NCBI GenBank assembly: GCA_029747585.1
Contig: JAPEVF010000072.1
Coordinates: 59,880-123,879, forward strand
Reading direction: 5' to 3'
From: Pleurotus djamor
Taxonomy: Eukaryota; Basidiomycota; Agaricomycetes; Agaricales; Pleurotaceae
Length of the DNA stretch: 64,000 bases
The notes beneath the pieces are model-generated. The model was not told the origin of the DNA, did no database searches, and saw nothing but the letters and a program-made list of their open reading frames with translations. This document shows, one piece after another, positions 46,392-58,259 of this stretch. The position numbers and the translations under genes are program-made. The first letter of the stretch is position 1. Every line of letters starts with the position of its first letter.

Positions 46392-49300
46392 TCATCGAGG
46401 ACAAGTTCGGACAACAAAAGGAAACCGGACTGGACCGCAGATCACCTTTTCGAACCTGTTCCATTGCCAAGTTATTCCCTGCCGAGCTTCGCGACTTCTT
46501 GTTTGTTTTCCGACGTTGGTCAGAGGGGCAAGAGAAGGTCTGTTTCCACAAAGAACACGCCATTGTTGTCCGGATTAGATTGTCTCTCGATCTCCACAGC
46601 ACTTGACACAAAACGGGACTGATAGTGACTTACCTTCCATGTGCACATTGGAAAGGAAAGACTGTATGTGACAGCTGCTGTATTAGCTTCTCACACTGGT
46701 CTATGGTCAACGAGTCATTGAACATGATGGCACCTAGTCCAAATTCTTGGTTATCCTATGAATGCGCCGCTTCGGATATCGGGACTTGCCTCGGCATGCT
46801 TTGGAGTTGACCAAGTCAACAAGTTCTCGAGGACACTTGCGTAGGGCCATCAACCAAGGCAGATCGTTTTGGGAACCCTCTTGCATTAGGCATTCACTAT
46901 CCCCACCTACTTCGTCAGCAAGTCGGGCGATGAATGCCTTAATCAGGTCCCGCAGTTCATAGCCTTGGAGGAGCTATCAAAAAGGGTCGAGCGTAAAACA
47001 TACATCGTCAGAAATGACAACATACCTTATCGGCTACCATGTCGGGGACACTCTGCACTTCTACTTGCACATATCCGCTCTCCGTCGAAGCGGTGTCCGT
47101 TCCGGCTTGTGGAAGGTAAGCTCCCGATAAGCTGGCGAATTCGAAGCCCCATCGTCGGAACTCTGCTTGGATAGGCTCACTTGTTGATAGTTGGCGAGCT
47201 TCGTGATGCGTAAGAAGAACTAGACTCGCTGGGGACAGTAGCCGGGTCTTTACACCGGTATCTGAGCCACCTCCCCCTATCGGACATAAATAACCCATAC
47301 ATAGGTCCTTCAGGAATCTTTCTACGCGGACACGTTCGTCCGCTGCATGCTGGTCGATCAGAACTATCGTCTCTTGCGGGGTTTGATCGTCAGATGGTCT
47401 ACTTCCTGTAAATTCCTGTTCGGAACCTTCTTTGGTAGTAGGGATGCAGCAGGCCACGAATTTACGGTCGACCTGACTGATAACTCGCGCATGAAGGAGG
47501 CTTCCTTTATGAAATCTGAGGGATGCTGGTCCGGGGCCTGAAATAGACGGAAATGGAGCATGGCAATCATGCCAGTTGTGACCGCGAGTCCGAGCAACTT
47601 CATCCGCAACATCCGGGGGTTTCAGCGCTACGGAAAACGCAGGTATGCGTTTTTCGGGCAGAGAGTAAGCATCGTTTGCCTAAGATTAAGTTGCTTTGAG
47701 AACTGCGCATCTTCTGACCGTGGTAGCGAAGCGACATACCGATAGTGCTTTTCTTACCCACGAAGGCATGGTCGATACTTCTTCAGCTACCTCCACAGCT
47801 TGTTTCAAGGTCGTTGCCATCGGTAGTGTTCGACGTCTGTGGAGGGGTTCTTCACTCTGACTGCCGAAAGTTTGTCTTGCTTGATTGACGGAGTTACCTG
47901 TCCGCCCGTCTACGATGAAGGACTCGCCCGTGGTCGGGTCGGTCCATGAGATTTCACCATTGGTCATCGTATCCTGAGGAGCATCTCCGTAAGTAATCTC
48001 CTCGGTGGCAGGAAGTGTCTTACCGAAGAAATGTATAAAGGCGCTACCGAGGCCTGAGGAGTCGCTTCACGGACAGTGTCTATACTTTGTTGGGGCGGTT
48101 GGATAAATGGGTTGGGCTTGCGTTTCTTTCTGGGAGGGGTTGGCATCCCACACGAATCAACGCGTCGATGGGTAGCAAACCCATTACGAATCAAGAATGT
48201 CTGAATCTCCGCGGACAGGAAAGACAATATAGCTGTCCTGTTCTGAATATTCGGTTAGCACGGCTCAACGAAAAACGAGTAAGCGAGGCTTGCCTGAAAT
48301 TCAACGGAGGCTTTGCTCGGCTCGATGCAGTTGTCTATCTGGTCGGTTGGAATTCTTAGGTTGAGAACATAGACAGGTTTTTTCTCGCTCTTTCGGGGAG
48401 ATCTCCTGACGTCTGAAATGGATTTGTATGGGAACCTCAAAGACGCGAAGGATGCGAACCTGGCCTCATTGAAGTTTCTCCCTCGTCATCGAATGCCTGT
48501 CAATGAGACNTTTTCAAGTGTGTGGAAAAATAATGATCTATCGTCTCACATGTTTACCGAAGGAGCTGTTCGCAAAACGGGCATCGATAGCTCGATGCAG
48601 GTCGCAATAGGTCATTGGATGGTTGTTGACATCTAGATAAGTTTGAGTGAATGGACACGCAGAGTACTATGGTGGTCGCACATAGAAACTGATGAGCCTG
48701 GACGACGATTGGATGTGAATTGACGGCATTGNTATTCGCAGCAGGATCAAGACTTGCCTTCGACTGAGCACCGTTCAGGCTGACGAAGCCTTCTAAACGC
48801 AGCGACTCTGAAGAAGCATCGATTTCGAAAATGTGCTATGTTGCTTAACGCTTTAGACATGNCAAACCAAGTTCACATGGGCACACACCTCTACGAGAGC
48901 ACGACCAAATATATGTTTGAAGGTAGCAAGGGTAGAACGTGTCTGNGTGGGGTTAGCCCTGGCGAGCAGAGGATACTGATGTTTATACCTTAGGAATGGN
49001 CAAGAGTTTTTCACAGTTATCCATTTCGTGCTTTGAACGTTCCAAGGAGAAGGAGATGTTGGGGAACACCAGCGCATATTGCTCTATTTCGCCTCGAACC
49101 AGCTCTATGGTCTTGGAGGGAGAGGGATGAGAAATNCTGCGGATCGGTAGCTGGGTATGTCAGTTTTCTTCGCACGGATGGAGCNAGTAGAAAATCGTAC
49201 ATTGTAAAATGCATCTCNGACGCATACGGTGGTCCCAGGCGACTCTCGCCGCCATCTAACAGCTGTTCCATTGTACAACATAGTACCTCCCTGTACATGA

Positions 49301-49859
49301 CCGATTAGGTATTGNGGTACAGGCTCGTTTGAAAGTGATAGGATACCTTGAGGATTATCGACCAAGTTTGCTTTGCCTTCAAAGTCCTAGAACAGATTTC
49401 CAAGCAACCGAGGTCTGCGGCAGAAGCCAGGGCTACCAAGAGTTAGTATGCGTTGTTATATGAGTTGAGCAAGCTTACCTTCTCCACGAAACCCAAACGT
49501 AGATGAGGTGCCCGGGAAACTGGTCGTGTACGACTTGGAAGTATCTGGGCACCGAGAGACAGGTCAAGCCATTCGTACTGAGTTTGCCAATGGTTGAACC
49601 CACTATAGCGGCCATTCTCAGAGCCCTGAGCAAGGGCATAGAGACCATCTTTGCTTATACCTTGGCCATCGTCTCGTACCCAGCAGATCCAATCCTCACA
49701 GTTGATTCCAATATCAATGTTTCGAGCACCAGCGTCGAGAGCGTTTTGGAGGAGTTCAGACACNAGTTGAGGAAGAGAAGTAAGTATCTGAGTGGACCGA
49801 AGCTTTGTACGGGTCTCAACGGGCAATTCTTCGAGAAATGGGCCAGAAGTTGTGGTCAT
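46392..49859 (-). CDS. MLH3: DNA mismatch repair protein Mlh3 (MutL gamma subunit)
   Basis: The start at 49859 leads into the GHKL ATPase: LRSTQILTSLPQ, VSELLQNALDAGARNIDIGI (Asn for Mg-ATP), WVRDDGQGISKDGL, and GFRGEALASAADLGCLEI across an intron near 49480-49440. The C-terminal domain has the MutL endonuclease motif IDQHAADERVRVE at about 47323-47358, fitting DQHA-x2-E-x4-E. It continues with GYVQVEVQSVPDMVADK, LLQGYELRDLIKAFIARLAD, ALRKCPRELVDLVNSKACRG, and FQCAHGR|PSLAPL joined over an intron near 46640-46550. The stop is 46392-46394. Mlh1-Mlh3 nicks DNA in meiotic crossover formation and aids mismatch repair. Ns in 48511-49860 do not disturb the motifs. MLH3 is divergent with the biotin gene. 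Confidence 0.92.
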
Positions 49860-49991
49860 GGATTGNCATCAACCCAACAGCGCGTCGGAATGCGTGACGT
49901 CACTTTTGTGTGTTTGGCAAAGCGCGACGGGACACACAACGCGGGTTTAAGGTCGTCGAAGAGGCCGAGAGTTGCGGGGTCGTGCGGGTTT

Positions 49992-52562
49992 ATGTCTCTC
50001 CTCTTCAAACATCTCCGAATTCATCAAGTTTTCGGTGCAAACACAGATGTTGGAAAAACCATAATCACCACCGCACTCGTCCGCGCATCGTTGGCCAAGA
50101 CCGACAATGTTCTCTACCTCAAACCAGTCAGCTCGGGACCAGACGACGAAGCTGATGATGGGTGAGTAGTGGCTTTACTTCGGTANNGTGTCTCAGTTGC
50201 TAAGCATCNGCACAGGCACGTTAAGCGGTACACCGCCGATAGCGTCAAGCGACCATATACACAATGTCTATATAGTCTTCGAGATCCAGTCAGCCCGCAT
50301 CTGGCTGCTCAGAGAATGAACTTTGAGGTGAATGCCCTAACATCGAATGCTTGTNATGGAACTTCATACGTACCACTTGAAGGCCCCCTCGGATGAAACC
50401 TTCATTAAATCAGTGGCTACATCCATCAGGCAGCGCGCTGAAGGCATCCAAGGACCGGCGCACATGTATGTAGAGACAGCTGGTGGTGAGTATCGATCGA
50501 CCTTGGCACATCATTCCCTCGCTGACTAGATCACCTACGAAGGCGTTCATAGCCCAGGTATCACGGGAACAACACAACTCGATCTCTACAGAAAGTTGCT
50601 GCTTCCTTCCGTCCTCATTGGTGATTCACGGCTAGGGGGAATCTCCTCAACTATCTCGGCATATGAATCTCTCCTTCTCCGTGGATACGANATCGACGCC
50701 GTNCTGCTATTCAAAGACTCCTATTACAACAACGCTGAGTATCTCAGCGCGTACTTCGATGATCGCGGGATACGCGTCTTCCCTGTGGCCCCACCACCAC
50801 CAAAAGAAGAGGACTCTACTGCAAACTACAAGACGACAAATCAATATTACCAAGATGTAGTGTCTAATGAGGACAGCGAGATCGCAGCGGCTGTCTCTCA
50901 TCTAGACTCCTGTCATGCCAATCGAATTGAGACATTGGACTCAATGCCTCGCCGCACACTATCATCTGTGTGGTGGCCATTTGTACAACACAAGCACATC
51001 AAAAGCGAGTCTGAAGTGAATGTTATNGACAGCGCAATCTCCGACTTCTTTTCTGTATACAAACACCAAGATAAACCCCAAAAATCATTACTACAAGCCG
51101 ACTTCGATGGATCGGCGTCTTGGTGGACTCAAGCTCTTGGTCACGCACACCCCTCACTTACACTCGCTGCCGCTCGTGCTAGCGGTCGCTACGGTCACGT
51201 NATGTTCCCTCAAGCAACGCACCGACCAGCTTTGGAACTCGCTGAACGACTTCTCAATGGTCCTGGGCGCGGTTGGGCTTCACGTGTCTTTTTCTCTGAT
51301 GACGGTTCTACGGGAATGGAAGTTGCGCTCAAGATGGCGCTCCGTTCTGTCTCNAAACGTCANAATCTTTCGCGAAGCGAGAGTAAGGCGTTGGGCGTCG
51401 TTGGCCTCAAAGGCAGTTATCATGGGGANACAATCGGTGCTATGGATGCCTGTGAAGAAGGNGTATACACTTGTGACTGGCATAACGCCAAAGGGTANTG
51501 GTTTGACCCCCCAACTNTCGGTATACAACANGGNCGGACGGTNATCTCACTCCCATCTTCATTGGTCGACGGCACCTCTCAGTCGACCTTCGAGTTCGAC
51601 ACACTCTCCGAGGTCTATGANGTCGAGGCAAGATTGGATTCCCAATTGGCCCAAGTCTATTCCAAGCACATCTCGCNAAGCCTTGATCAATTGAAGAAGT
51701 CTGGCGTCAAGTTCGGTGCATTGGTTTTGGAACCTATCGTTATGGGAGCCGGAGGCATGATCTTTGTCGACCCTCTCTTCCAGAGGATCATGGTGGACAC
51801 AATTCGCTCGGACGATGCCCCTTCTTCAGATTGGCGCGGACTCCCTGTTATATACGACGAGGTTTTCGTTGGNCTCTACCGCATNGGTCTCGCCAGCACC
51901 GCTCCCCTCCTTGGTGTCAACCCAGATATNTCNGTTCATGCGAAGATTCTNACNGGNGGAATCGTCCCCATGGCGGTGACTCTNGCNTCNAACTCCATCT
52001 TCGAGACGTTCCTCAGCGANAACAAAGCCGANGCCCTCCTCCACGGTCACTCTTATACTGCCCATCCAATCGGGTGCGAAGTGGCCAATGAAACACTCAA
52101 AATCATTGACAAGCTCGCGACCTCAGAACCTTGGGCTGCGGCCAAGTCGAAGTGGATTGCTCCTGCCGAGCCCTCAACGTCATCTGTTTGGAGCCTCTGG
52201 GATCCCGACTTCGTCAAAGAAATTTCTCGGATGGACAGTGTTAAAGAAGTAATGGCTCTAGGAACCGTCCTCGTCATCAAATTAAAAGCTGGGGGAGGTG
52301 AGTACCGTCCTTTTAAGGCAGCTTCGTTTGATGGCCGAGCATGCATTATTTAGGCTATGTCTCGACATCAGCTCAAACTCTCTTACAATCCCTGAGGTCG
52401 GCTGACCCAGACTTGGAAGCATCACCATCCCCTGATGGTTCGCCATTTGGCGTCAACTTCCGAACGCTTGGAGATGTGGCTTATTTCATGACCAGTCTGA
52501 ACACATCTTCGGAGGTTATTCGCGCCTTAGAAGACAGAATATGGCATACTCTGCAAAAGTAG
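49992..52562 (+). CDS. Bifunctional dethiobiotin synthetase / DAPA aminotransferase (BIO3-BIO1 fusion)
   Basis: Translation from 49992 (MSLLFKHLRIHQVFGANTDV) gives the BioD half with P-loop GANTDVGKT, then YLKPVSSGP, DPVSPHLAAQ, YVETAGG, and VLIGDSRLGGISSTISAYES. The BioA half starts near residue 330 with WWPFVQHK, then DGSASWWTQALGHAHP, VFFSDDGSTGMEVALKMALR, LKGSYHGDTIGAMDACE, ALVLEPIVMGAGGM, YDEVFVGLYRIG and the PLP-lysine segment KILTGGIVPMAVT. One polypeptide would perform two consecutive mitochondrial steps of biotin synthesis, KAPA to DAPA and DAPA to dethiobiotin. Introns are near 50163, 50485 and 52300. Some Ns fall in the BioA part, including within the active-site segment. It is convergent with the MCC beta gene and divergent with MLH3 (132 bases between starts). 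Confidence 0.95.
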
Positions 52563-52679
52563 TGGTATCAGTGACGTGATACTGGTTCGCTGCATCGCGT
52601 TCCTGCTGGAAAGGGATGTTAATTTTATATGGAGGGGGAGGCATCATATGTAGATGGTATTAAACTTTTATTGGATGCG

Positions 52680-55083
52680 TCACATTCTATACACGCCGAA
52701 ACCATTACCACTATCGTCCCAGGTTGTTGAGCCACCCAATCCAGCTCGCTCACGAGCAGCCAGGGCGAGGCCTAAACCAACGACATCCCGTGTATCTGTA
52801 GGTTTTATGATTCCGTCGTCCCATAAACGAGCGGTCGAATACAGAGCGGTCGACTGATGCTCAATCTCCGCCTTGAGCGAAGCATGTTGCGCAGGATCCC
52901 TAGACAAGATGTGTCGACGACAGCTAGCTTCGATGGTCGGAGACAAGACTTACTTCGAAACCGAGGCCATGACTTGCGACAGCTGACCGGAGCCCATCAC
53001 TGAAACTTTGGCGTTCTGGAAAGTTTGGATGAGTGGACAAAACGCATTTACCGATAAGAAGGGCGTACCGGCCACATCCAAAGGAACCTAGGGGAATACT
53101 ATGCCCGAACCCGATGAGACGAAAGGGCTTCGTATTACGTTCACTCAAATAAGACTTACCGCGCGACCAGCCATTCCTTCAAAGATGGTTAGAACGTTTC
53201 GCATTTGATCATTCAACACAGAGACTTACCATAATTCCCAGCACCAAAGCTACCACCAACGATAACGGTCATCTTGGGGACATCGGCGCAGGCTACTGCC
53301 CGAACCATCTTTGCGCCTGATGCAGTTGCGTTAAATAAAGCTATCACAGAGGGCGCCAGCCTATTTTACCATCTTTTGCAATCCCGCCCTTCTCAGCCTT
53401 TGAGCCGACCATATAGCCTAGGGGAGAAGGCATGGATAAATATAGGTGTCCGAGATACAACCAGCGAGAGCCATGCACCTGTTACGTTGACGAGGAAGAG
53501 TAACGGAATTTTGCGCTGAGAGCAGAGTTGAATGAAATGAGTGGCCTTCAAAGCCGAGGGGGAGAACAGGATTCCATTGTTAGCAACGATTCCAACTTGA
53601 TAGCCATGTATATGCGCAAAGCCCTAGAGTAGAGAGAGTTTAGATCACACGGTCGATGAGAAGGGAACACACTGACAGTTATCATTGTGGTACCGTATTC
53701 CTTCTTGAACTCTCTGAATCGGCTACCGTCAACTATCCGAGCGATAACGTCACGCATATCGAAGGCTTGTCGCACATCAGTGCCAACGATGCCATGAAGC
53801 TCTGACGCATCGTATAACGGTGCTTCCGGTGTTGCATCCGGCTTGAGGATAGCTCATGAATAAACAGAGAGAGGAATCTCACTGACGAACTCACGCCGAC
53901 TTCCTTACTTCCAGCAAGACCAAGGTCACCTACAACGCCCCTCGCAATTGAAATAGCGTGTTCGTCATCCCTGGCAAGGTGGTCCGTTACTCCGCTCTCG
54001 CTGGAATGCATTAAACCACCGCCGAGGGTTTCCTCGTCAACGACTTCTCCCGTAGCGGCTTTGACAAGCGGTGGACCGGCCAAAAATATGTGACCTTGGT
54101 TCTGAACGATGATGTTCTCATCCGCCATTGCCGGGACATATGCACCGCCTATAAATGATACTACTTAATTCATTGGATAGTGATACGGTGAGATGAACGA
54201 ACCTGCTACCGATATACCGTGTACAACGGCTATCTGAGGCATTCCCAAGGCCGACATCTGAGCCTGTAAGTATGCGCAATTTATCAGATATGCTTCTCAG
54301 GGTAAAAGGGTCCAACTGATAGTTACCATGTTATAGAAGATACGACCAAAGTGTTCTTTATCAGGGAAGACGTTTGCTTGGTGTGGTAATGCGGCCCCAC
54401 CAGATTCAACTAAATTTCCCGGGAACCAACGGTTAGGGAAGAGAATACAAGAATACAAGAGAGCCTATTTCCGACATACCGACATATACACATGGTAATC
54501 CATGCTCCCGAGCAATTTCTTGGGCACGAAGGTGCTTCTTCACCTGGGTCAAGTATAAATTGACCGTGAAGCAAGGAACATAGCTACACACTTACTGTCA
54601 GTGGGTAATACGATCCACCCTTTACGGTTGCATCATTAACGACGATGACGCATTCTCTTCCAGCAATCCGTCCGACTCCCGTAATAATGCCTGCACCCGG
54701 TATCGACTCGGGATACACTTCATGGGCAGCAAGGGCCGACAACTCGAGGAACGGTGAATGCGGGTCAAGGAGGAGAGCCAAGCTAAGTAAGTCAGTACAA
54801 TCACGCGTTAGGAAGCAAGGTCTACTCACCGTTCTCGGGGCAGTTTCTTCCCTTTACTTCTCATTCTCTCAGCCGCTTTGGAACCACCACCAAGCCTGGC
54901 TTGAGCTAACTTTGTCTCTAGATCGGCTACAAGAGAGTCCATCGCCTCCGCTTTTGAGGTAAACTCTGGCGAAGACGTCGAGACCAAGTTGGGTAAGACA
55001 GATGCATGATAGGCCCTCCGACTCAGAGAATGACGTTGTGTTCCGAGGGACTTTAGCAAGGATTTTGAAATTAACGATCGCAT
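52680..55083 (-). CDS. Methylcrotonoyl-CoA carboxylase beta subunit, mitochondrial
   Basis: The start at 55083 gives an Arg/Ser-rich presequence ([20 protein letters not shown]). The carboxyltransferase core includes [80 protein letters not shown] and [20 protein letters not shown]. It continues with [124 protein letters not shown] and [17 protein letters not shown]. Around ten short introns separate these. This matches MCCC2, which with the biotin-bearing alpha subunit carboxylates 3-methylcrotonyl-CoA in leucine breakdown. The stop is at 52680. The apparent stops near 53380-53420 lie in introns. Confidence 0.94.
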
Positions 55084-55424
55084 GTTTGCCCTGGTCTCGC
55101 GCACAGCAAGCAAGGGGAAATGTATCTGCGTCGGTCGCTATTCCACGGCGGACGCGCTACGCAGAGAAGGAGATGGAAGTGAAGGTAAGAGAGCACCGAA
55201 TGCCATGACCGGAGCTTGATCACTACATACCGTCGAAGCGCCCAACGAAGGGTTGATACACTGGCGCCTCTGACATAATCCGCTTCCTTCAGTCCTGTCA
55301 CGACTTGACTCCTGGCATCCATCAGCCAGCCACTCAAAGTGCTCACCGTTACCAACCACTCGCCAGCACGACACAGTGATCATCGAATACATTCCTTTCT
55401 ACGCCAACATCGTTATTTCTCAAT
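55084..55424. promoter_or_regulatory. Divergent promoter between MCC beta and TFIIA gamma
   Basis: The 341-base gap separates start codons at 55083 (minus) and 55425 (plus). No independent coding exon was found, so both genes probably share this control region. Confidence 0.5.
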
Positions 55425-55948
55425 ATGGCTACTGCGTACTATGAATTCTACCGAGGCTCTTCGTAAGCAAGCTACTCCCTGTGCGGTTGCAACAAATTCA
55501 ATGAATCTAACTTGATTGGTTAGAATTGGAATGGCGCTAACTGATTCGTTGGATGAGCTTATCACTAGCGGGGCGATTACGCCTCAATTGGCTATGAAGG
55601 TTTTGCAGCAGGTGTGTGGCCTTCGATGATGAGTGGCGTGTTCGCTGACCTTTCGTGGGGCCTAGTTCGACAAGTCGCTTGCCGATACGATGGTGAAAAT
55701 GGTGAAAACGAAAACAACGTTGAAGGTACTTGCTTCCCTCGCGCACTCAAGAGGCTCGTTCGTATAACAAAGCCATGCTTCTATCATTATAGGGACACCT
55801 ACGCACATACCGATTATGTGACGATGTGTGGACATTCATCATAAAGAATCCTTCCTTCAAAATGGAGTCGAATGAAGTGGTCAGCGCTCCGAAAATCAAG
55901 ATCATTGCCTGTAAGAACGGTGACGCCATTGAACCCGGCAAGAAGTAA
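55425..55948 (+). CDS. TOA2: Transcription initiation factor IIA gamma subunit
   Basis: Exons join as [86 protein letters not shown], ending with [20 protein letters not shown]. The near-invariant [11 protein letters not shown] start, four-helix N-half and C-terminal [10 protein letters not shown] strand identify the small subunit of TFIIA, which stabilises TBP on DNA at Pol II promoters. Total length, about 115 residues, is usual for the family. Introns are short with GT...AG ends. Confidence 0.95.
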
Positions 55949-56238
55949 ACTCTTCGCCTCGTTCCCTGCCGCCTCCTCAATCTTTCCCGTATATATTTGC
56001 CCACGGTGGTATGTAATCCTCTATATGTCAGAAGTTTGCTTACGTCTCGCTTGCGTTCAAGCTCTGACAACATGTCGAGAATGCACACTTGGTTTTGCAC
56101 TTATTCAGTCGCTTTGCGGGTTCCAGCCCTTGTAAATATATAGAATGAATAATGAGTTGTTGCATTAATACAAGTGACAGAGAGGAATGCTTCCAATATG
56201 CAATGAGATGTTCTACAATGCCAAGGTAAGATGCAAGT

Positions 56239-57750
56239 CTAGAAATCCTTCCAATCATCCCAGTCGTCAGCCTTCGCAGCTTTAGATTTAGCTGGAGCGG
56301 AGGTCGTGTTTGTCGACGCGGCATTCGAGGGCGCTTGATTGAAGCTGTTGTACTGTGATGGTGGGCTTTGTCTGAACTCGGTGAAGAGATCGTCATCGTC
56401 GTGATACAGCGCTGACGTCTCGTTATCGTGGTCCATTGAAAGTTGACCATAACCCGACCTCGAGGGACCTCCACCCACTCTATCTCTTACCGAACCATAG
56501 GCGTTGCCGACACTATCAGCAACGTCCACACCAAGCTGGCTCTTAGACCACTGATTGGCCGAAGATCCGAGTACCGCTGCTCGCTTCTGTGCTTCGGAAA
56601 GGTAGCCACCCAGGCTGGCACGCAGAGTAGGATCAGTAGCCTTCTCCATACCCGGTTGTATAATGTTTTCATTCACGGATCGGGAAGCTCCTACAACCGC
56701 TGAGGAGAAGAGAGACCAGCCTTTACTGAGAGCGGCCATCGGGTTTTCCTGCAATTCACTCAAGGTCGGGGCAGCAGCCGAGGAGAGACTGTAGGATGGG
56801 TGCTGAGTGTTTGACGGGGTGGGAGTGTTGCCGAAACCTTGGTATTTCCCTCCTTGTGACGGCGGAAGATCAGTGGATCGGGCAGCGTTGGCTTGCCCGA
56901 GGGTAGCGAAATAATTCTCGTTTGCAGTCTTCTGGTCCACTGGGGTGGCTGTCCGACTGGGCGAACCTGTAGGTGGAGAGGATGGAGAATCACTGCGCAG
57001 AGGGGTCGATGACGTTCCAGAACGGGCTGAAGCACGAGATTTCCGAAGGCCTTGTGCTGAAGAAGGTCGACCTGGGGAGGCAGTACCGTTGGATGGTTTC
57101 GTGGCTTCTGTTGGAGCCGATGGCGTCCACGGTTTACCCGCTAGTGTCGCGTCCAGCTGTATGGTAAGGATGGGGAACGAATGAGCAAAGCTCGTTATCA
57201 GATAAGTCACACGAACAGACCTTCTCGCGGTATTGGGTGGCTGCCCAACAATGATATGTGTCATATGGGCTTGCGCCGGGCTTATAGCCTCCCTGGTCCG
57301 CGGGGCTGTAGGACTGCATGAATTCTTTGAAGGGCCCATTTCCACCGAGCTGGAAGGGGTGTGAGCAGGGTTATAAGAGGGCAAGGGACGGGTCGATGAC
57401 TGACCTGCATGCGCTTGATCTGCTCTTCTTGCCAGGTGTCCATGGATATGGATCGTACGAAGCTAGAGATAAGGAAATTGTGAGGACTTGTGAGAGCGTT
57501 CGCGCAGAAGATAAAGGTTACCTTATGTGTACTCCAAAGCCTCTGTGAGTACCAGCACACTGGAGACATATAAAGACGGCAAAGCTAGTGGTGCACATCA
57601 ATGAGCTTGACTGACGAGCGTGCGACGGACCATGTACCTGAGAGAAGCCCATTGAGGATTTGGGTTAGAACAGTCGTTGCATATTTTGTTCTTGAGGTCT
57701 TCTCTCTTGACGAGGTCCTGGAGGATTTTTCGCGCGGCGGTCTGGTCCAT
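56239..57750 (-). CDS. GCS1: ADP-ribosylation factor GTPase-activating protein (Gcs1/ARFGAP1 type)
   Basis: The start at 57750 opens the ArfGAP domain: MDQTAARKILQDLVKREDLK, NKICNDCSNPNPQWAS, then AVFICLQCAGTHRGFGVHI, FVRSISMDTWQEEQIKRMQ. The zinc finger is C-x2-C-x16-C-x2-C and the Arg in HRG is the catalytic arginine. The C-terminal part has a Ser/Pro-rich linker, LSELQENPMAALSKGWSLFS-SAVVGASRSVNENI, resembling the amphipathic lipid-packing (ALPS) helices of ARFGAP1/Gcs1, and ends in ADDWDDWKDF, a WDDW-type tail. It stimulates Arf GTP hydrolysis in Golgi-to-ER COPI traffic. The stop is 56239-56241. Confidence 0.93.
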
Positions 57751-58259
57751 TGCTGGCAGCTGGCTAAGGGTACGTGTGTTTATTTAGCGCCCATGATGCA
57801 TCCCAAGAACTTGGAAGTGAATTTCACGTGACCGAGCGTTACCAAAGTACAGGCGTGGGAGCAAGATGCCTAAACCGAGAGCTTACCTTTGGTTTGGGCC
57901 CACTTGCAGATCCCGCCGCTTTCTTCTCTATCTAATCTTTCTCCACGACCACCACCATCGTCACCGACACCACCGACACAATGTCCACAACGTCTACGCC
58001 CGTGTCTTAGTCGTCGTTGTCGGCGACGTCGAGCTGCGAGTCATCATTCGGTCACTGCCTTTCTGGCTCTTGGGCCCAGTGTCTCGGGTCGTTCGTTTTC
58101 CCTACGTTTCTTTGCGTGAGAATACATTTTACACCATCCTCGACATATTCCAATACCCAATCTTTCCTCGCAACTATCACCATCGCCCCCACAGTACACG
58201 CACCTTCACCCACTCCTTGGGCAGCCTACATAAGCTCAATCAACGACTCGGAATAGGTG
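57751..58259. other. Divergent region between ArfGAP and velvet genes
   Basis: A pyrimidine-rich 5' leader, probably of the velvet gene, occupies most of this interval. A short upstream exon cannot be excluded: an ATG at 57981 opens a nine-codon frame ending in a stop, so it may be an upstream open reading frame. Confidence 0.4.

Noticed and set aside
53330..53480. Internal stop codons in the carboxylase beta gene, suggesting a pseudogene
   Set aside because: The stops lie in two short introns; exons around them join in frame through [16 protein letters not shown] and AKMVRAVA.
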